In this document: piece after piece, positions 1 through 8,837 of the stretch
How the letters are laid out: each line of letters begins with the position of its first letter
Position numbering within the stretch: position 1 is the first letter of the stretch
DNA from: HTCC2207 sp002685195
GTDB lineage: Bacteria; Pseudomonadota; Gammaproteobacteria; Pseudomonadales; Porticoccaceae
Length of the DNA stretch: 64,000 nucleotides
Reading direction: 5' to 3'
Assembly (NCBI GenBank): GCA_051201675.1
Contig: CP179212.1
Coordinates: 1,674,001-1,738,000, forward strand
Position numbers and translations under genes: made by a program
The notes under the pieces: generated by a model
Database searches by the model: none
What the model saw: the letters and a program-made list of their open reading frames with translations, nothing else
What the model was told of the DNA's origin: nothing

Positions 1-696
1 AGCCTCTATAATTCCAGCTCGACCGTTAATAATTGCACCTGTAGGGAAATCCGGCCCTGGAATATATTCCATTAACTCTTCGACGGTGATCTCTTCATTA
101 TCGATAAGGGCAAGACAACCCTTAACGACTTCAGTAAGGTTATGAGGAGGAATATTAGTGGCCATACCCACAGCAATACCAGAGGAACCATTGACCAGCA
201 AGGTCGGCACCCGAGTGGGCAAAACTACCGGAATCTGCTCAGTCTCATCATAATTCGGCGCAAAATCTACGGTATCTTTTTCCAAATCTTCTAATAGTGC
301 ATGAGCAATCTTGGTCATGCGGATTTCGGTGTACCTCATCGCCGCGGCTCTATCCCCGTCAACCGAGCCAAAGTTTCCCTGGCCATCGACTAGCATGTAA
401 CGCAATGAGAAAGGCTGCGCCATACGGACAATCGTTTCATAGACAGCAGAATCACCATGAGGATGGTACTTACCAATCACATCACCAACCACTCGAGCTG
501 ACTTTTTATAGGCTTTATTCCAATCGTTACTAAGCTCATTCATTGCGAACAGAGCGCGTCGATGCACTGGCTTGAGGCCATCACGCACATCGGGGAGGGC
601 TCTGCCTACGATGACGCTCATCGCATAATCTAAGTAAGACTGCTTAAGCTCATCTTCAATATTAACTGGAACAATTTCTTTTGCTAAATCAACCAT
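1..696 (-). CDS. gyrA: DNA gyrase subunit A, N-terminal part (runs off left edge)
   Basis: Reading the - strand from ATG at 696 gives 232 codons open to the window edge, beginning MVDLAKEIVPVNIEDE and followed by a run with LDYAMSVIVGRALPDVRDG, KPVHRRALFAM, the quinolone-region segment GDVIGKYHPHGDSAVYDT, MRYTEIRMTKIA and an LPTRVPTLLVNGSSGIAVGMATNIPPHN stretch given here only in part. These are hallmark GyrA breakage-reunion sequences; the catalytic tyrosine lies just after R in the AAAMRYTE motif. With GyrB the protein introduces negative supercoils. The quinolone-determining positions read as wild-type Ser/Ala-like (HGDSAVYD). The gene is divergent from mtaD, as in many gammaproteobacteria. 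The C-terminal beta-pinwheel is outside the window. Confidence 0.97.
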   Translation of the reverse strand, partial: MVDLAKEIVPVNIEDELKQSYLDYAMSVIVGRALPDVRDGLKPVHRRALFAMNELSNDWNKAYKKSARVVGDVIGKYHPHGDSAVYETIVRMAQPFSLRYMLVDGQGNFGSVDGDRAAAMRYTEIRMTKIAHALLEDLEKDTVDFAPNYDETEQIPVVLPTRVPTLLVNGSSGIAVGMATNIPPHNLTEVVKGCLALIDNEEITVEELMEYIPGPDFPTGAIINGRAGIIEA

Positions 697-783
697 AATT
701 TATTGTTATTTCCCGCGTTATTGGATTCAGTTTGTCGCCTTAATACCGCGCCAATTCACCCCCAAAAAGAAATTGGATGCGAC

Positions 784-813
784 AGGATAAATCGCCCCCA
801 TTTTAGGGGTCAA
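784..813 (-). promoter_or_regulatory. Candidate sigma70 promoter for gyrA
   Basis: On the - strand a TTGACC -35-like hexamer (813-808) is followed after 18 bp by TATCCT (789-784), about 90 bp upstream of the gyrA start. A small CCCC/GGGG inverted repeat lies in the spacer. Assigned by inspection only. Confidence 0.35.
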
Positions 814-862
814 TTTTACCACACAAAGGGCTGAAAATGTGTCTTTTATTCTCTTCATATAA

Positions 863-890
863 CTGACCAACAATAAAAAATAGGTATACT
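863..890 (+). promoter_or_regulatory. Candidate sigma70 promoter for the mtaD-ubiG-mupP-yciK run
   Basis: CTGACC (863-868), 16 bp, TATACT (885-890), then AAGGAG at 904-909 placed 5 nt before the ATG at 915. Spacing and hexamers fit a sigma70 promoter in the divergent gyrA/mtaD gap; no experimental support is possible here. Confidence 0.4.
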
Positions 891-914
891 CTTTCATGCA
901 AATAAGGAGAATCG

Positions 915-2252
915 ATGACACCTACTAAAATTGATCTATTACTTAACTGTAAGTGGATAATTCCCATCGTTCCGGAGAACCAGACCCTCACTGACTGCGC
1001 CATTGCAATCGATAACGGGAAAATTATTGGCCTTCTCCCCCAAGCGGAGGCTGCACGAAAATTCTCCGCCGGAAAAGTCCAAGATTTAGACCATCATATT
1101 GTTATGCCGGGGTTGGTAAATAGCCATGGTCACGCTGCAATGAGTCTATTGCGAGGATATGCGGACGACCTGCCCCTGCGGTCATGGTTGGAGAACCATA
1201 TTTGGCCAGCTGAAGCTAAATTTCTAAGTGAAGAGTTTGTTCGAGATGGTACCCGTCTTTCGATCGCTGAAATGATCAGAAGCGGTACAACCTGCTTTGC
1301 AGACATGTACTTCTTCGATGAAGCGATTGCCACAGAAGTTCGCAACTCAGGAGTGCGGAGCCAGATTAGCTTTACGGTTCTGGATTTTCCTACCCCTTAC
1401 GGGAAAAACGCTGATGATTACATTCATAAAGGATTGGCCCTGAGGGATAATTGCAAGGATCAGCCGCTTATCAAAATAGCTTGCGCACCCCACGCTCCCT
1501 ACTCAGTCTCTGACAGAGCTCTAGGCATTTTGGCGACCTATGCGAACGAATTAGATATGGCCATCCATATTCATTGCCATGAGAGCGCCAGCGAAATTAC
1601 TGAATCATTACAAGCCTATGACTGCAGACCTTTAGAAAGACTTGAAAAGTTGGGGCTATTGCTACCACAGACCCAATTAGTGCATATGACTCAAATAACG
1701 GAAGACGACATCGCGCTGGTCCGGGATCACAATTGTCACATCATGCACTGCCCTCAATCTAACCTTAAATTGGCCAATGGTTTTTGCCCAGTGGTGAAGT
1801 TCATTGAGAACGAAGTCAATGTAGCTCTTGGGACTGATAGCGCTGCAAGCAACAACACTCTTGATCTGTTCAGCGAGATCAAAAGCGCCTCTCTACTTGC
1901 CAAAGCCGTATCGGGAGATGCCGCCAGCCTTGACGCACACGCTGCACTGCGTATGGCGACAATTAATGGTGCCAAAGCATTGGCTTGGGATAACGAAATT
2001 GGCAGCTTAGAATCAGGAAAACAAGCAGACATAATCGCCGTAAAAATTGATTCTATTAGCCAACAACCACTGTATAATCCCGCTTCCCAATTGGTTTATA
2101 CCAACTCAGGCAGCCAGGTGTCCCACAGCTGGGTTGCAGGCAAAATGCTATTAGAAAATCGTAAATTATGCACGATTAATGAGCGCAGCCTGATCCAGAC
2201 AACAGAGCAATGGCGTAAAAAAATTCATCCTGACCACGAGCATTTTGATTAA
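915..2252 (+). CDS. mtaD: 5'-methylthioadenosine / S-adenosylhomocysteine deaminase (TRZ/ATZ amidohydrolase)
   Basis: A 445-residue cytosolic amidohydrolase of the MtaD subgroup. It shows the N-terminal metal motif SHGHAAMSLLRG (HxH), a central HIHCHES histidine, and the GTDSAASNN aspartate motif near residue 305, all expected metal or substrate ligands of adenosine-type deaminases. The family removes the 6-amino group from S-adenosylhomocysteine or methylthioadenosine. It directly precedes ubiG, a SAM-dependent methyltransferase that makes SAH, an arrangement common in Pseudomonas-type genomes, so SAH detoxification is the likely job. The start is supported by a strong SD (AAGGAG). Exact substrate preference cannot be read from sequence. 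Confidence 0.88.
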   Translation: MTPTKIDLLLNCKWIIPIVPENQTLTDCAIAIDNGKIIGLLPQAEAARKFSAGKVQDLDHHIVMPGLVNSHGHAAMSLLRGYADDLPLRSWLENHIWPAEAKFLSEEFVRDGTRLSIAEMIRSGTTCFADMYFFDEAIATEVRNSGVRSQISFTVLDFPTPYGKNADDYIHKGLALRDNCKDQPLIKIACAPHAPYSVSDRALGILATYANELDMAIHIHCHESASEITESLQAYDCRPLERLEKLGLLLPQTQLVHMTQITEDDIALVRDHNCHIMHCPQSNLKLANGFCPVVKFIENEVNVALGTDSAASNNTLDLFSEIKSASLLAKAVSGDAASLDAHAALRMATINGAKALAWDNEIGSLESGKQADIIAVKIDSISQQPLYNPASQLVYTNSGSQVSHSWVAGKMLLENRKLCTINERSLIQTTEQWRKKIHPDHEHFD

Positions 2253-2277
2253 TTACCTACCTAGGACAGTAAAAATA

Positions 2278-2976
2278 ATGAATGTCGACCCTCAAGAAAT
2301 CCATAAGTTTGAAGAGCTTGCCAGCCGTTGGTGGGATCCTGACAGTGAATTCAAACCTCTTCATGATATCAATCCGTTACGAGCCAACTGGATCGATCAG
2401 CGTGCTGAGGTTGCTGACAAAAATTTACTTGACGTGGGCTGCGGTGGAGGCATCTTGTGCGAGGCAATGGCTCAGAGAGGCGCTAGTGTCACGGGTATTG
2501 ATATGGGCGAAGCTCCGCTATCTGTAGGCAATTTACATAAACTTGAATCTGGAGTTGAAGTTGAGTACAGAAAGTCCACCGCTGAAGATTTCGCCAAAAC
2601 CCACGCCTCTGCCTTTGATGTCGTGACCTGCCTAGAAATGCTGGAACATGTGCCTGAACCTGGATCTGTAGTACAAGCCTGCGCGCAGATGACTAAACCT
2701 GGAGGCACCGTATTTTTCTCAACGATTAATCGAAATCCAAAATCATATTTGCTGGCAATTATTGGTGTGGAATATGTTCTACGTATGCTGCCAAAGGGAA
2801 CACACGAGTTTTCAAAATTCATTCGCCCCTCTGAACTTGGAGAATGGATACGCGAAGCAGGACTAGAGATCACCGATATGACTGGCCTGCTTTATAATCC
2901 ATTGACTAAGACTTACAAACTAAGCGAGCGCGATGTCGATGTTAATTATATGATTTCCGCTCGAAAGCCTAACTAA
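2278..2976 (+). CDS. ubiG: Ubiquinone biosynthesis O-methyltransferase
   Basis: A 232-residue class I SAM methyltransferase catalysing both O-methylations in ubiquinone synthesis. SAM motif I is LLDVGCGGGIL (residues 50-60); later EMLEHVPEP and KPGGTVFFSTINRN are typical UbiG post-motifs. An upstream in-frame start at 2245 overlaps mtaD, but the ATG at 2278 gives the usual UbiG N-terminus (MNVDPQEIHKF) and has an AGGA ribosome site at about 2263. Lies in an apparent operon with mtaD, mupP and the yciK-like gene. Confidence 0.95.
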   Translation: MNVDPQEIHKFEELASRWWDPDSEFKPLHDINPLRANWIDQRAEVADKNLLDVGCGGGILCEAMAQRGASVTGIDMGEAPLSVGNLHKLESGVEVEYRKSTAEDFAKTHASAFDVVTCLEMLEHVPEPGSVVQACAQMTKPGGTVFFSTINRNPKSYLLAIIGVEYVLRMLPKGTHEFSKFIRPSELGEWIREAGLEITDMTGLLYNPLTKTYKLSERDVDVNYMISARKPN

Positions 2977-2999
2977 AGACTTCATCCGGGAGAGTTATT

Positions 3000-3659
3000 T
3001 TGGTATTCCAGACGCTACTTTTTGATCTAGACGGAACCCTATTAGATACTGCTCCGGATTTTATTAGCGCCTTGAATACTCAATTACTCGGCCACGGTCG
3101 TGACCCGATACCTGATTCAGCCATTCGCGCTTGCGTAACCAATGGTTCAGCAGGACTGATTGAAAAAGGCTTTGGTATTAACGTTGATCACGCCCTCTTC
3201 GATACCATACGTGAAGAGTACCTGGACCTGTATTTTAACAATATAGCAGTCAAGACAGCTTTGTTTGCTGGGTTAGAGCAGGTTTTGGATACCTGCGCAG
3301 AACGCAAAATTCCCTGGGGCATAGTAACTAACAAGCCTTGGAAATACACATCTGCCGTCCTCGAACAATTAAGCATGCTTGATGTGGCTGCTACTGTGAT
3401 ATGCCCAGATCATGTTCAGCAGCCCAAACCTCACCCCGAAGCAATGATGCTAGCCTGCTCTGAAACATCCACTTTACCGAAAGATTGTATTTACATCGGT
3501 GATCATCGCCGAGACATAGACGCAGGAAACGCTGCAGGCATGGTGACTATCGCAGCAGGTTGGGGCTACATCGAAGCTGATGAAGACATCAATAGCTGGA
3601 ATGCAGATTTTACTCTGACCAACTCCAATCAACTACATCAACTATTATTCAATCAATAA
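3000..3659 (+). CDS. mupP: HAD-family phosphatase, MupP/Gph type
   Basis: A 219-residue HAD hydrolase with motif I FDLDGTLLDT (nucleophile D9, acid/base D11), motif II in GIVTNKP and motif III/IV GDHRRDIDAGNAAGM. In Pseudomonas the gene between ubiG and the yciK-like SDR encodes MupP, N-acetylmuramic acid 6-phosphate phosphatase of the cell-wall recycling route; the same neighbourhood here supports that over phosphoglycolate phosphatase (Gph), which is the close alternative. The start is TTG at 3000, chosen because a GGGAG site sits 7 nt upstream and no ATG gives the conserved N-terminus. Confidence 0.75.
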   Translation: MVFQTLLFDLDGTLLDTAPDFISALNTQLLGHGRDPIPDSAIRACVTNGSAGLIEKGFGINVDHALFDTIREEYLDLYFNNIAVKTALFAGLEQVLDTCAERKIPWGIVTNKPWKYTSAVLEQLSMLDVAATVICPDHVQQPKPHPEAMMLACSETSTLPKDCIYIGDHRRDIDAGNAAGMVTIAAGWGYIEADEDINSWNADFTLTNSNQLHQLLFNQ

Positions 3660-3675
3660 TCCTTAGGAATTAATC

Positions 3676-4440
3676 TTGCTCTCTGCCAAAAATATTATCA
3701 GTTACAAGGCACCAGCCAATCACCTCTCTGATCGGGTCATACTTATCACTGGGGCTGGCGATGGCATAGGAAAAGCAGCGGCTCTTGCCTGCGCAAAGGC
3801 AGGTGCCACCGTGATTCTCGCAGGACGCACCACAGCGAAGTTGGAAGCAGTCTATACATCGATATTAGCTGACAACCTACCTAAACCCTCTATTTATCCT
3901 ATAGATCTTGAAGGTGCTACTGAGGAAGACTACTTGGCTTTGAGTGCATCTATTGAGCAGCAGTTTGGTCGGCTCGATGGTTTGCTCCATAACGCAGGGA
4001 TACTTGGGCAAAGAACCCCATTAAACAATTATTCCATGGAGCTTTGGAATAAAGTTCTTCAAATCAATCTCACATCTCAATTTCAAATGACCCAATGCTT
4101 GATGAACGTCTTAGAGAAATCAACAGACGCCTCAATCGTCTTTACGACCTCTAGTGTCGGCAAGGTCGGTCGAGCTTTCTGGGGAGCCTACGCGGTAAGT
4201 AAGTTTGCCATAGAAGGAATGGTACAAACCTGGGCTTCTGAGATAGAGGGTTTAGGGTCAGTGAGAATTAATTCAATCAATCCAGGAGGCACGCGAACCA
4301 ACATGCGCGCCCAAGCGTTTCCCGCGGAAAATCCCTATTCACTGGCAACCGCTGAGGATATTATGCCCGCATACCTATACCTATTGGGGCCAGATAGCAT
4401 TGAGGTGAATGGTCAATCTATTGATGCTCAGATTCGATAA
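3676..4440 (+). CDS. yciK: YciK-like short-chain dehydrogenase/reductase
   Basis: A 254-residue classical SDR. Seen: Rossmann motif ITGAGDGIGKAAA, NAG motif HNAGILG, catalytic Ser in TTSSVGKVG and YAVSK (Tyr/Lys), and the YciK-typical tail. The natural substrate of YciK is not established. Start is TTG at 3676 after a TTAGGA ribosome site; the mupP stop is only 16 nt upstream, so the two are probably co-transcribed and both use TTG. Conserved position after ubiG-mupP. Confidence 0.82.
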   Translation: MLSAKNIISYKAPANHLSDRVILITGAGDGIGKAAALACAKAGATVILAGRTTAKLEAVYTSILADNLPKPSIYPIDLEGATEEDYLALSASIEQQFGRLDGLLHNAGILGQRTPLNNYSMELWNKVLQINLTSQFQMTQCLMNVLEKSTDASIVFTTSSVGKVGRAFWGAYAVSKFAIEGMVQTWASEIEGLGSVRINSINPGGTRTNMRAQAFPAENPYSLATAEDIMPAYLYLLGPDSIEVNGQSIDAQIR

Positions 4441-4452
4441 TAAATATCATTG

Positions 4453-5289
4453 CTATTTGTAGGGATTACCTCTGGCACGAAGCTTTTTCTCTTTGCGTTC
4501 TCGAATATCTTTGAGTACATTTTTCTCACTAAATTTCGGTGGCTTGAGAGAAACGGCCCTAAACAAAGAGATTACCTGCTTAGGATCTAACTCAATAAAC
4601 TCAGATCGCCGCACAAAAGAAGGCAGTTCGATTGGGCCATAGCTAATTCGCTTCAACCGATTCACCTCTACCCCTTGAGACTCCCACAACCTGCGCACTT
4701 CACGAGTTCGCCCTTCGGCTAAAATAACTCTAAACCACTGATTACTTGAAATATGCTCATCATTACTGCGGGCATGTTGAGCCTTGACTGTCTGAAACTT
4801 TGCCACGCCATCCTCTAGAATCACACCTTCAGTTAGGCGAGCGATCATTGCTTCATTAACTTCTCCATGGATACGCACCATATACTCTCTCTTCACTTCA
4901 TAGGAAGGGTGCATTAGGCGATTAGCCAGCTCACCATGAGTAGTAAATAATAGTAGTCCACTAGTATTGATATCCAGTCGTCCTATGGCGATCCATCGAC
5001 CTCGACTCAGTCGAGGTAGTCCATCAAACACGGTAGGTCTTCCTTCAGGATCAGTCGTAGTGCTGACCTCCCCCTCCGGCTTGCTATACATTAGCACTCG
5101 TGGACTGTCATCGGTCACTATCTTTATGGGACGCCCATCTACCAGAATACGATCATCTGCTTCTGCACGATCTCCAAGTTTAGCCGTAGACCCATTAACA
5201 GAGACACGGCCGGCAGAAATCCACTTTTCCAACTCCCGTCGAGAGCCAAGACCCACTGTTGCGAGCAATTTTTGTAATTTTTCACTCAT
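4453..5289 (-). CDS. rluB: 23S rRNA pseudouridine synthase B
   Basis: 278 residues: an N-terminal S4 RNA-binding domain (SEKLQKLLATVGLGSRRELE) and an RsuA/RluB-type catalytic domain with GRLDINTSGLLLFT containing the catalytic Asp, then a basic tail. The family isomerises U2605 of 23S rRNA. I chose ATG 5289 over an upstream in-frame start at 5316 because family members begin MSEKLQK; it overlaps the scpB stop by 8 bp, consistent with translational coupling. Alternative paralogue RluE/RsuA is less likely given length and the scpB neighbour. Confidence 0.92.
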   Translation of the reverse strand: MSEKLQKLLATVGLGSRRELEKWISAGRVSVNGSTAKLGDRAEADDRILVDGRPIKIVTDDSPRVLMYSKPEGEVSTTTDPEGRPTVFDGLPRLSRGRWIAIGRLDINTSGLLLFTTHGELANRLMHPSYEVKREYMVRIHGEVNEAMIARLTEGVILEDGVAKFQTVKAQHARSNDEHISSNQWFRVILAEGRTREVRRLWESQGVEVNRLKRISYGPIELPSFVRRSEFIELDPKQVISLFRAVSLKPPKFSEKNVLKDIRERKEKKLRARGNPYK

Positions 5290-6019
5290 CTGCAGCCGCA
5301 CTATCTTGGTGGTCACCCATATCTGTTTCAGAATATTCTTCTATCATCGAAGAATCATTCGAATTCACGCCATCTTCCTGCTCACTAAGTTGAAATAGAG
5401 CATCTTCCTCAACCGAAGACTCATCGTTTGCTGCGGCCGACGGCGGAACTGGGTCTGCGGCTAAAGCAAGTTCAAGGGCGGGGTCTAGTTCAGCAAAGTC
5501 TTTAATTTCACTCAGCGTCGGCAGATGCTCTAAATTTTTTAAATTAAAATAATCAAGGAACTGTTTAGTCGTAGCATACAGAGCTGGCTTGCCGGGAACA
5601 TCTCGATGACCAACAATTCGAACCCACTCTCGCTCCTGCAGAGATTTGATAATATCTGAGCTAACAGCAACTCCTCTAACTGCCTCAATATCGCCACGAG
5701 TTAATGGTTGACGATACGCAATCAACGCTAACGTCTCGAGCATTGCCCTAGAGTAACGTTTAGGTTTTTCCTGCCAAAGACGATTCACCCAAACTGACAG
5801 ATCTTGACTGACTTGGAAGCGATAACCACTGGCCACCTGCATTAGTTCAAAGCCTCTGCCTCTGCAATCTGCTTGAATTTCTTCAATAGCGGCTCTGATT
5901 TGATCTCTTGGAGGCCTCTCGTCTTCTTCAAATAGGCTTTCCAAGCGAGCAATATCAACTGGCTTTCCCGCTGCCAACAAAGCACCTTCAATTATTTTTC
6001 TTAGTAAGTCAGAGTTCAT
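5282..6019 (-). CDS. scpB: Segregation and condensation protein B
   Basis: 245 residues with two winged-helix domains (for example RYSRAMLETLALIAYRQP and the EAVRGVAVSSDIIKSL region) followed by an acidic, low-complexity tail from about residue 170. ScpB binds ScpA to complete the SMC kleisin complex for chromosome organisation; smc itself is at 16070-19570. Start overlaps the scpA stop by 4 bp (ATGA). Confidence 0.95.
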   Translation of the reverse strand: MNSDLLRKIIEGALLAAGKPVDIARLESLFEEDERPPRDQIRAAIEEIQADCRGRGFELMQVASGYRFQVSQDLSVWVNRLWQEKPKRYSRAMLETLALIAYRQPLTRGDIEAVRGVAVSSDIIKSLQEREWVRIVGHRDVPGKPALYATTKQFLDYFNLKNLEHLPTLSEIKDFAELDPALELALAADPVPPSAAANDESSVEEDALFQLSEQEDGVNSNDSSMIEEYSETDMGDHQDSAAADE

Positions 6020-6873
6020 GAGGACCTTGCTTTAACATGAATGGGACCAAAAGATTCATTTTGCACAATCTCAACCAGTGATTCTTTAATTAATTCCATG
6101 ATGGCCAAAAAAGTCACCACTACGCCTAATCGACCTTCACTCTCTTTAAATAAGGAAACAAAAGGAACGAATTTTTTACCGCGGATATTTTCTAAAACCT
6201 GGGACATTCTTTCACGCGTTGATAACTTTTCAAGTTGAATCAAATGTGACTCGAACATCTCCGCGCGTTTTAATACATCCGCCAAGGCCGCAAGAACTTC
6301 GCGCATATCCACATCGGGATACTGTCTCTCCTGATTTCTATCTGGTGACTCTGCTGCAGCCTGATGAATATCTCTACCCATTCGTGGCATTTCATCTATA
6401 TCTTCAGCAGCCGTTTTAAACCGCTCATATTCCTGTAAACGTCGAATCAATTCGGCCCGCGGATCACCTTCCTCTTCTTCATCAACAACCTGTCTTGGCA
6501 ATAAAATTCGAGACTTAATTTCTGCCAACATTGCAGCCATCACGAGATACTCTGCCGCCAACTCCAACTGAATAGACGTCATCAAATCGATATAACCCAT
6601 ATATTGACGAGTTATCTCGGCAACATTGATATCAAGAATATCAAGATTTTGACGACGGATTAAATAGAGAAGTAAATCTAACGGCCCTTCAAAAGCCTCC
6701 AAAATAACTTCCAATGCATCAGGCGGGATGTAAAGATCTTTTGGTAGCGCGGTGAGCTCTTTTCCCTGCACTACAGCAAAGGGCATCTCTTCCTGCTGGG
6801 GTCTTTTATTCACCCCTGCGCCGGCACTAGAAGATGACATTTTGTCACCACTTAAGATTGCTTCACTAGCCAC
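6016..6873 (-). CDS. scpA: Segregation and condensation protein A (kleisin)
   Basis: 285 residues with the ScpA core FEGPLDLLLYLIRRQNLDILDI and IELAAEYLVMAAMLAEIKSRIL-like helix (shown partially), and a C-terminal winged helix ending near VEIVQNESFGPI. The protein bridges SMC heads. The first 45 residues are Ser/Gly-rich and poorly conserved, so the exact start (6873, versus the internal ATG giving MSSSSAG) is uncertain. First gene of the coupled scpA-scpB-rluB unit. Confidence 0.93.
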   Translation of the reverse strand: MASEAILSGDKMSSSSAGAGVNKRPQQEEMPFAVVQGKELTALPKDLYIPPDALEVILEAFEGPLDLLLYLIRRQNLDILDINVAEITRQYMGYIDLMTSIQLELAAEYLVMAAMLAEIKSRILLPRQVVDEEEEGDPRAELIRRLQEYERFKTAAEDIDEMPRMGRDIHQAAAESPDRNQERQYPDVDMREVLAALADVLKRAEMFESHLIQLEKLSTRERMSQVLENIRGKKFVPFVSLFKESEGRLGVVVTFLAIMELIKESLVEIVQNESFGPIHVKARSS

Positions 6874-6935
6874 GGTCTACCCCATCTATATTCTAGCGAG
6901 TATTATAACCACAATACCTTGCTGCAACATCACCA

Positions 6936-7559
6936 TTATTCAAAACTGGAGAAATCACCCGTTCCCTGACGAGCTATTCTGGGGTTGGCATCAGTCATGT
7001 CTACTACTGTTGTCGGTTCAAGACCACAGTAGCCGCCATCAATAATGGCATCAACATGGTGTGCCATGGTCTCCTTGATATCATAGGGGTCGATCAGAGG
7101 ATACTCATCATTGGGCATGATCAATGTCACACTCATCATGGGCTCCCCTAAATCGTCAAGCAGAGCTTTCACGATTGGACTGTCAGGCACTCTAATACCA
7201 ATAGTTTTGCGTTTTGGGTGAAGTAATCTTTTGGGCACTTCGGAAGTGGCATTGAGAATAAAAGTAAATGGACCTGGAGTGCTAGCCTTTAGAATACGAA
7301 AAGCACTATTGTCTACTTTGGCATAATTGGCGAGCTCTGAAAGATCACGACACACCAAAGTAAAATTATGCTGTTTATCTAATTGGCGAATTGTCCTAAT
7401 TCGCTCCAAAGCCTGCTTATCTCCGATATGACAGCCAATGGCGTATACCGAATCTGTGGGATAAACAATAAGCCCCCCTTTACGCACCACATCAGCGGCT
7501 TGAGCAATCAAACGTGACTGCGGATTATCCGGGTGGATTGAAAAATACTGGCTAGGCAA
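6936..7559 (-). CDS. yciO: YciO-type L-threonylcarbamoyladenylate synthase family protein
   Basis: 207-residue YrdC/Sua5-domain protein. Motifs: IVYPTDSVYAIGCH (the KxR/SxN-like nucleotide pocket region of the fold), RTIRQLDKQHNFTLVC, and GIRVPDSPIVKALL. Length and the SQYFSIHPDNPQSRLI N-terminus match YciO rather than TsaC. YciO binds RNA or makes threonylcarbamoyl-AMP weakly in other species; its role is not settled. Lies upstream of scpAB-rluB as in E. coli-like orders; a true tsaC would be expected elsewhere. Confidence 0.85.
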   Translation of the reverse strand: MPSQYFSIHPDNPQSRLIAQAADVVRKGGLIVYPTDSVYAIGCHIGDKQALERIRTIRQLDKQHNFTLVCRDLSELANYAKVDNSAFRILKASTPGPFTFILNATSEVPKRLLHPKRKTIGIRVPDSPIVKALLDDLGEPMMSVTLIMPNDEYPLIDPYDIKETMAHHVDAIIDGGYCGLEPTTVVDMTDANPRIARQGTGDFSSFE

Positions 7560-7726
7560 AGGCTCCGCTCCAAGTTTAGGTTCATAAGACCAATAGAGAG
7601 TCTCATATGTTGAGATGTCATTGTTCTAAGAAATATCTTCCTTTGGGTTAAGTATAGGACATCATAGAGTCGACAAGCGAGGGCAAATCGCTACAATAGC
7701 AATCCGAACGCAGAAGTCGATTTATT

Positions 7727-8473
7727 ATGACCATCAATGACAGCTCTTCAGACAAACCAAAGGATTTATACCGGGAGCAAATTCAGTCTGGCATATTTTG
7801 GAACCTTTTGTTCAATCTGATCGTGCCCTTGATTATCTTAACCAAGTTTAGCGGGACGGATACTCTTGGTATTAAACTTGGCCTCATAACCGCACTGTCA
7901 TTCCCCATCGTTTATGGATTAAAAGATTTTATAAGCACTAATAAAATCAATCTGTTTTCAGTGTTGGGCGTGATCAGTGTTCCTCTGACTGGTGGAATCA
8001 GCCTGCTTGAATTAGATGCCATTTACATTGCCATTAAAGAAGCTGCTATACCTGGTATATTGGGGGCCGCTATCCTAATTTCCCTCAAGACGACACAACC
8101 CTTTATCCATACGCTCCTCAAAAATAGATCGATATTTAACACGGTTAAAATATCTCAAGCACTGGATGATAAGCTCTGTCATGCTGAATATGACCATCTG
8201 CTGACTAATGCAACTTGGTTTCTTGCGGGTTCGTTCTTTCTATCATCAGCACTGAATTTTTTCCTCGCAATTATTATTTTAACTGCCGAGCCAGGAACTG
8301 AACTCTTTAACCAGCAACTGGGGCGAATGCTCGCGTTGAGCCTTCCGGTCAATGCGCTCCCGGCTATGTTGGTTAATATAGCTAATCTAGTGTACGTGTC
8401 ACGAGGCATTAAGCGTCTCACCTCACTGACTCTAGAGGAAATCCTAATTATAGATACGGAGAACGCGAAATAA
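7727..8473 (+). CDS. Integral membrane protein, VC0807-like family
   Basis: 248 residues with about six hydrophobic segments (roughly 25-45, 50-68, 75-95, 103-125, 165-190, 205-225). Conserved stretches ALSFPIVYGLKDFI, GVISVPLTGGISLLELDA, IKEAAIPGILGAA and GTELFNQQLGRM match the VC0807-like family of uncharacterised inner-membrane proteins. No transport motif is recognisable. Its stop and the yciI start overlap as TAATG, so the two genes are coupled. Confidence 0.7.
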   Translation: MTINDSSSDKPKDLYREQIQSGIFWNLLFNLIVPLIILTKFSGTDTLGIKLGLITALSFPIVYGLKDFISTNKINLFSVLGVISVPLTGGISLLELDAIYIAIKEAAIPGILGAAILISLKTTQPFIHTLLKNRSIFNTVKISQALDDKLCHAEYDHLLTNATWFLAGSFFLSSALNFFLAIIILTAEPGTELFNQQLGRMLALSLPVNALPAMLVNIANLVYVSRGIKRLTSLTLEEILIIDTENAK

Positions 8474-8772
8474 TGTGGTATTCAATTGTTAGTGAAGATG
8501 TAAAAAATAGTCTCGATCTTCGCCTTAAAGCCCGACCCGCTCATCTAGAGAGGCTGATAGCTCTGAAAGAAAAAGGGAGGCTACTTGTCGCCGGCCCTCA
8601 GCCGTCTATCGATAATCAAGATCCCGGCGAAGCAGGCTTCAGTGGTAGCATTATTATTGCGGAATTTGACAACTTACAGGATGCTGAACATTGGGCGGAT
8701 AATGACCCCTACGTTGCTGCTGGCGTTTACAATACTGTAACAGTCAAACCTTTTAAAAAAGTGCTGCCGTAA
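8473..8772 (+). CDS. yciI: YciI-like protein
   Basis: 99-residue alpha/beta ferredoxin-like protein. The RPAHLERLIALKEKGRLLVAGP segment (with the family His) and the FDNLQDAEHWADNDPY motif (HxD-like pocket) define the YCII-related family, whose function is unclear (chlorohydrolase-like in some relatives). Overlaps the upstream membrane-protein gene by one base. Confidence 0.88.
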   Translation: MWYSIVSEDVKNSLDLRLKARPAHLERLIALKEKGRLLVAGPQPSIDNQDPGEAGFSGSIIIAEFDNLQDAEHWADNDPYVAAGVYNTVTVKPFKKVLP

Positions 8773-8837
8773 CACCTCGTATTTTTTAGTACAATCATAG
8801 TATGATTCTCCATCGCCCAATATTGATACAGAACCTT

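Noticed and set aside
727..1003. Short - strand frames between and across gyrA and mtaD
   Set aside because: They overlap the promoter region and the mtaD start, have no ribosome site and resemble no protein.
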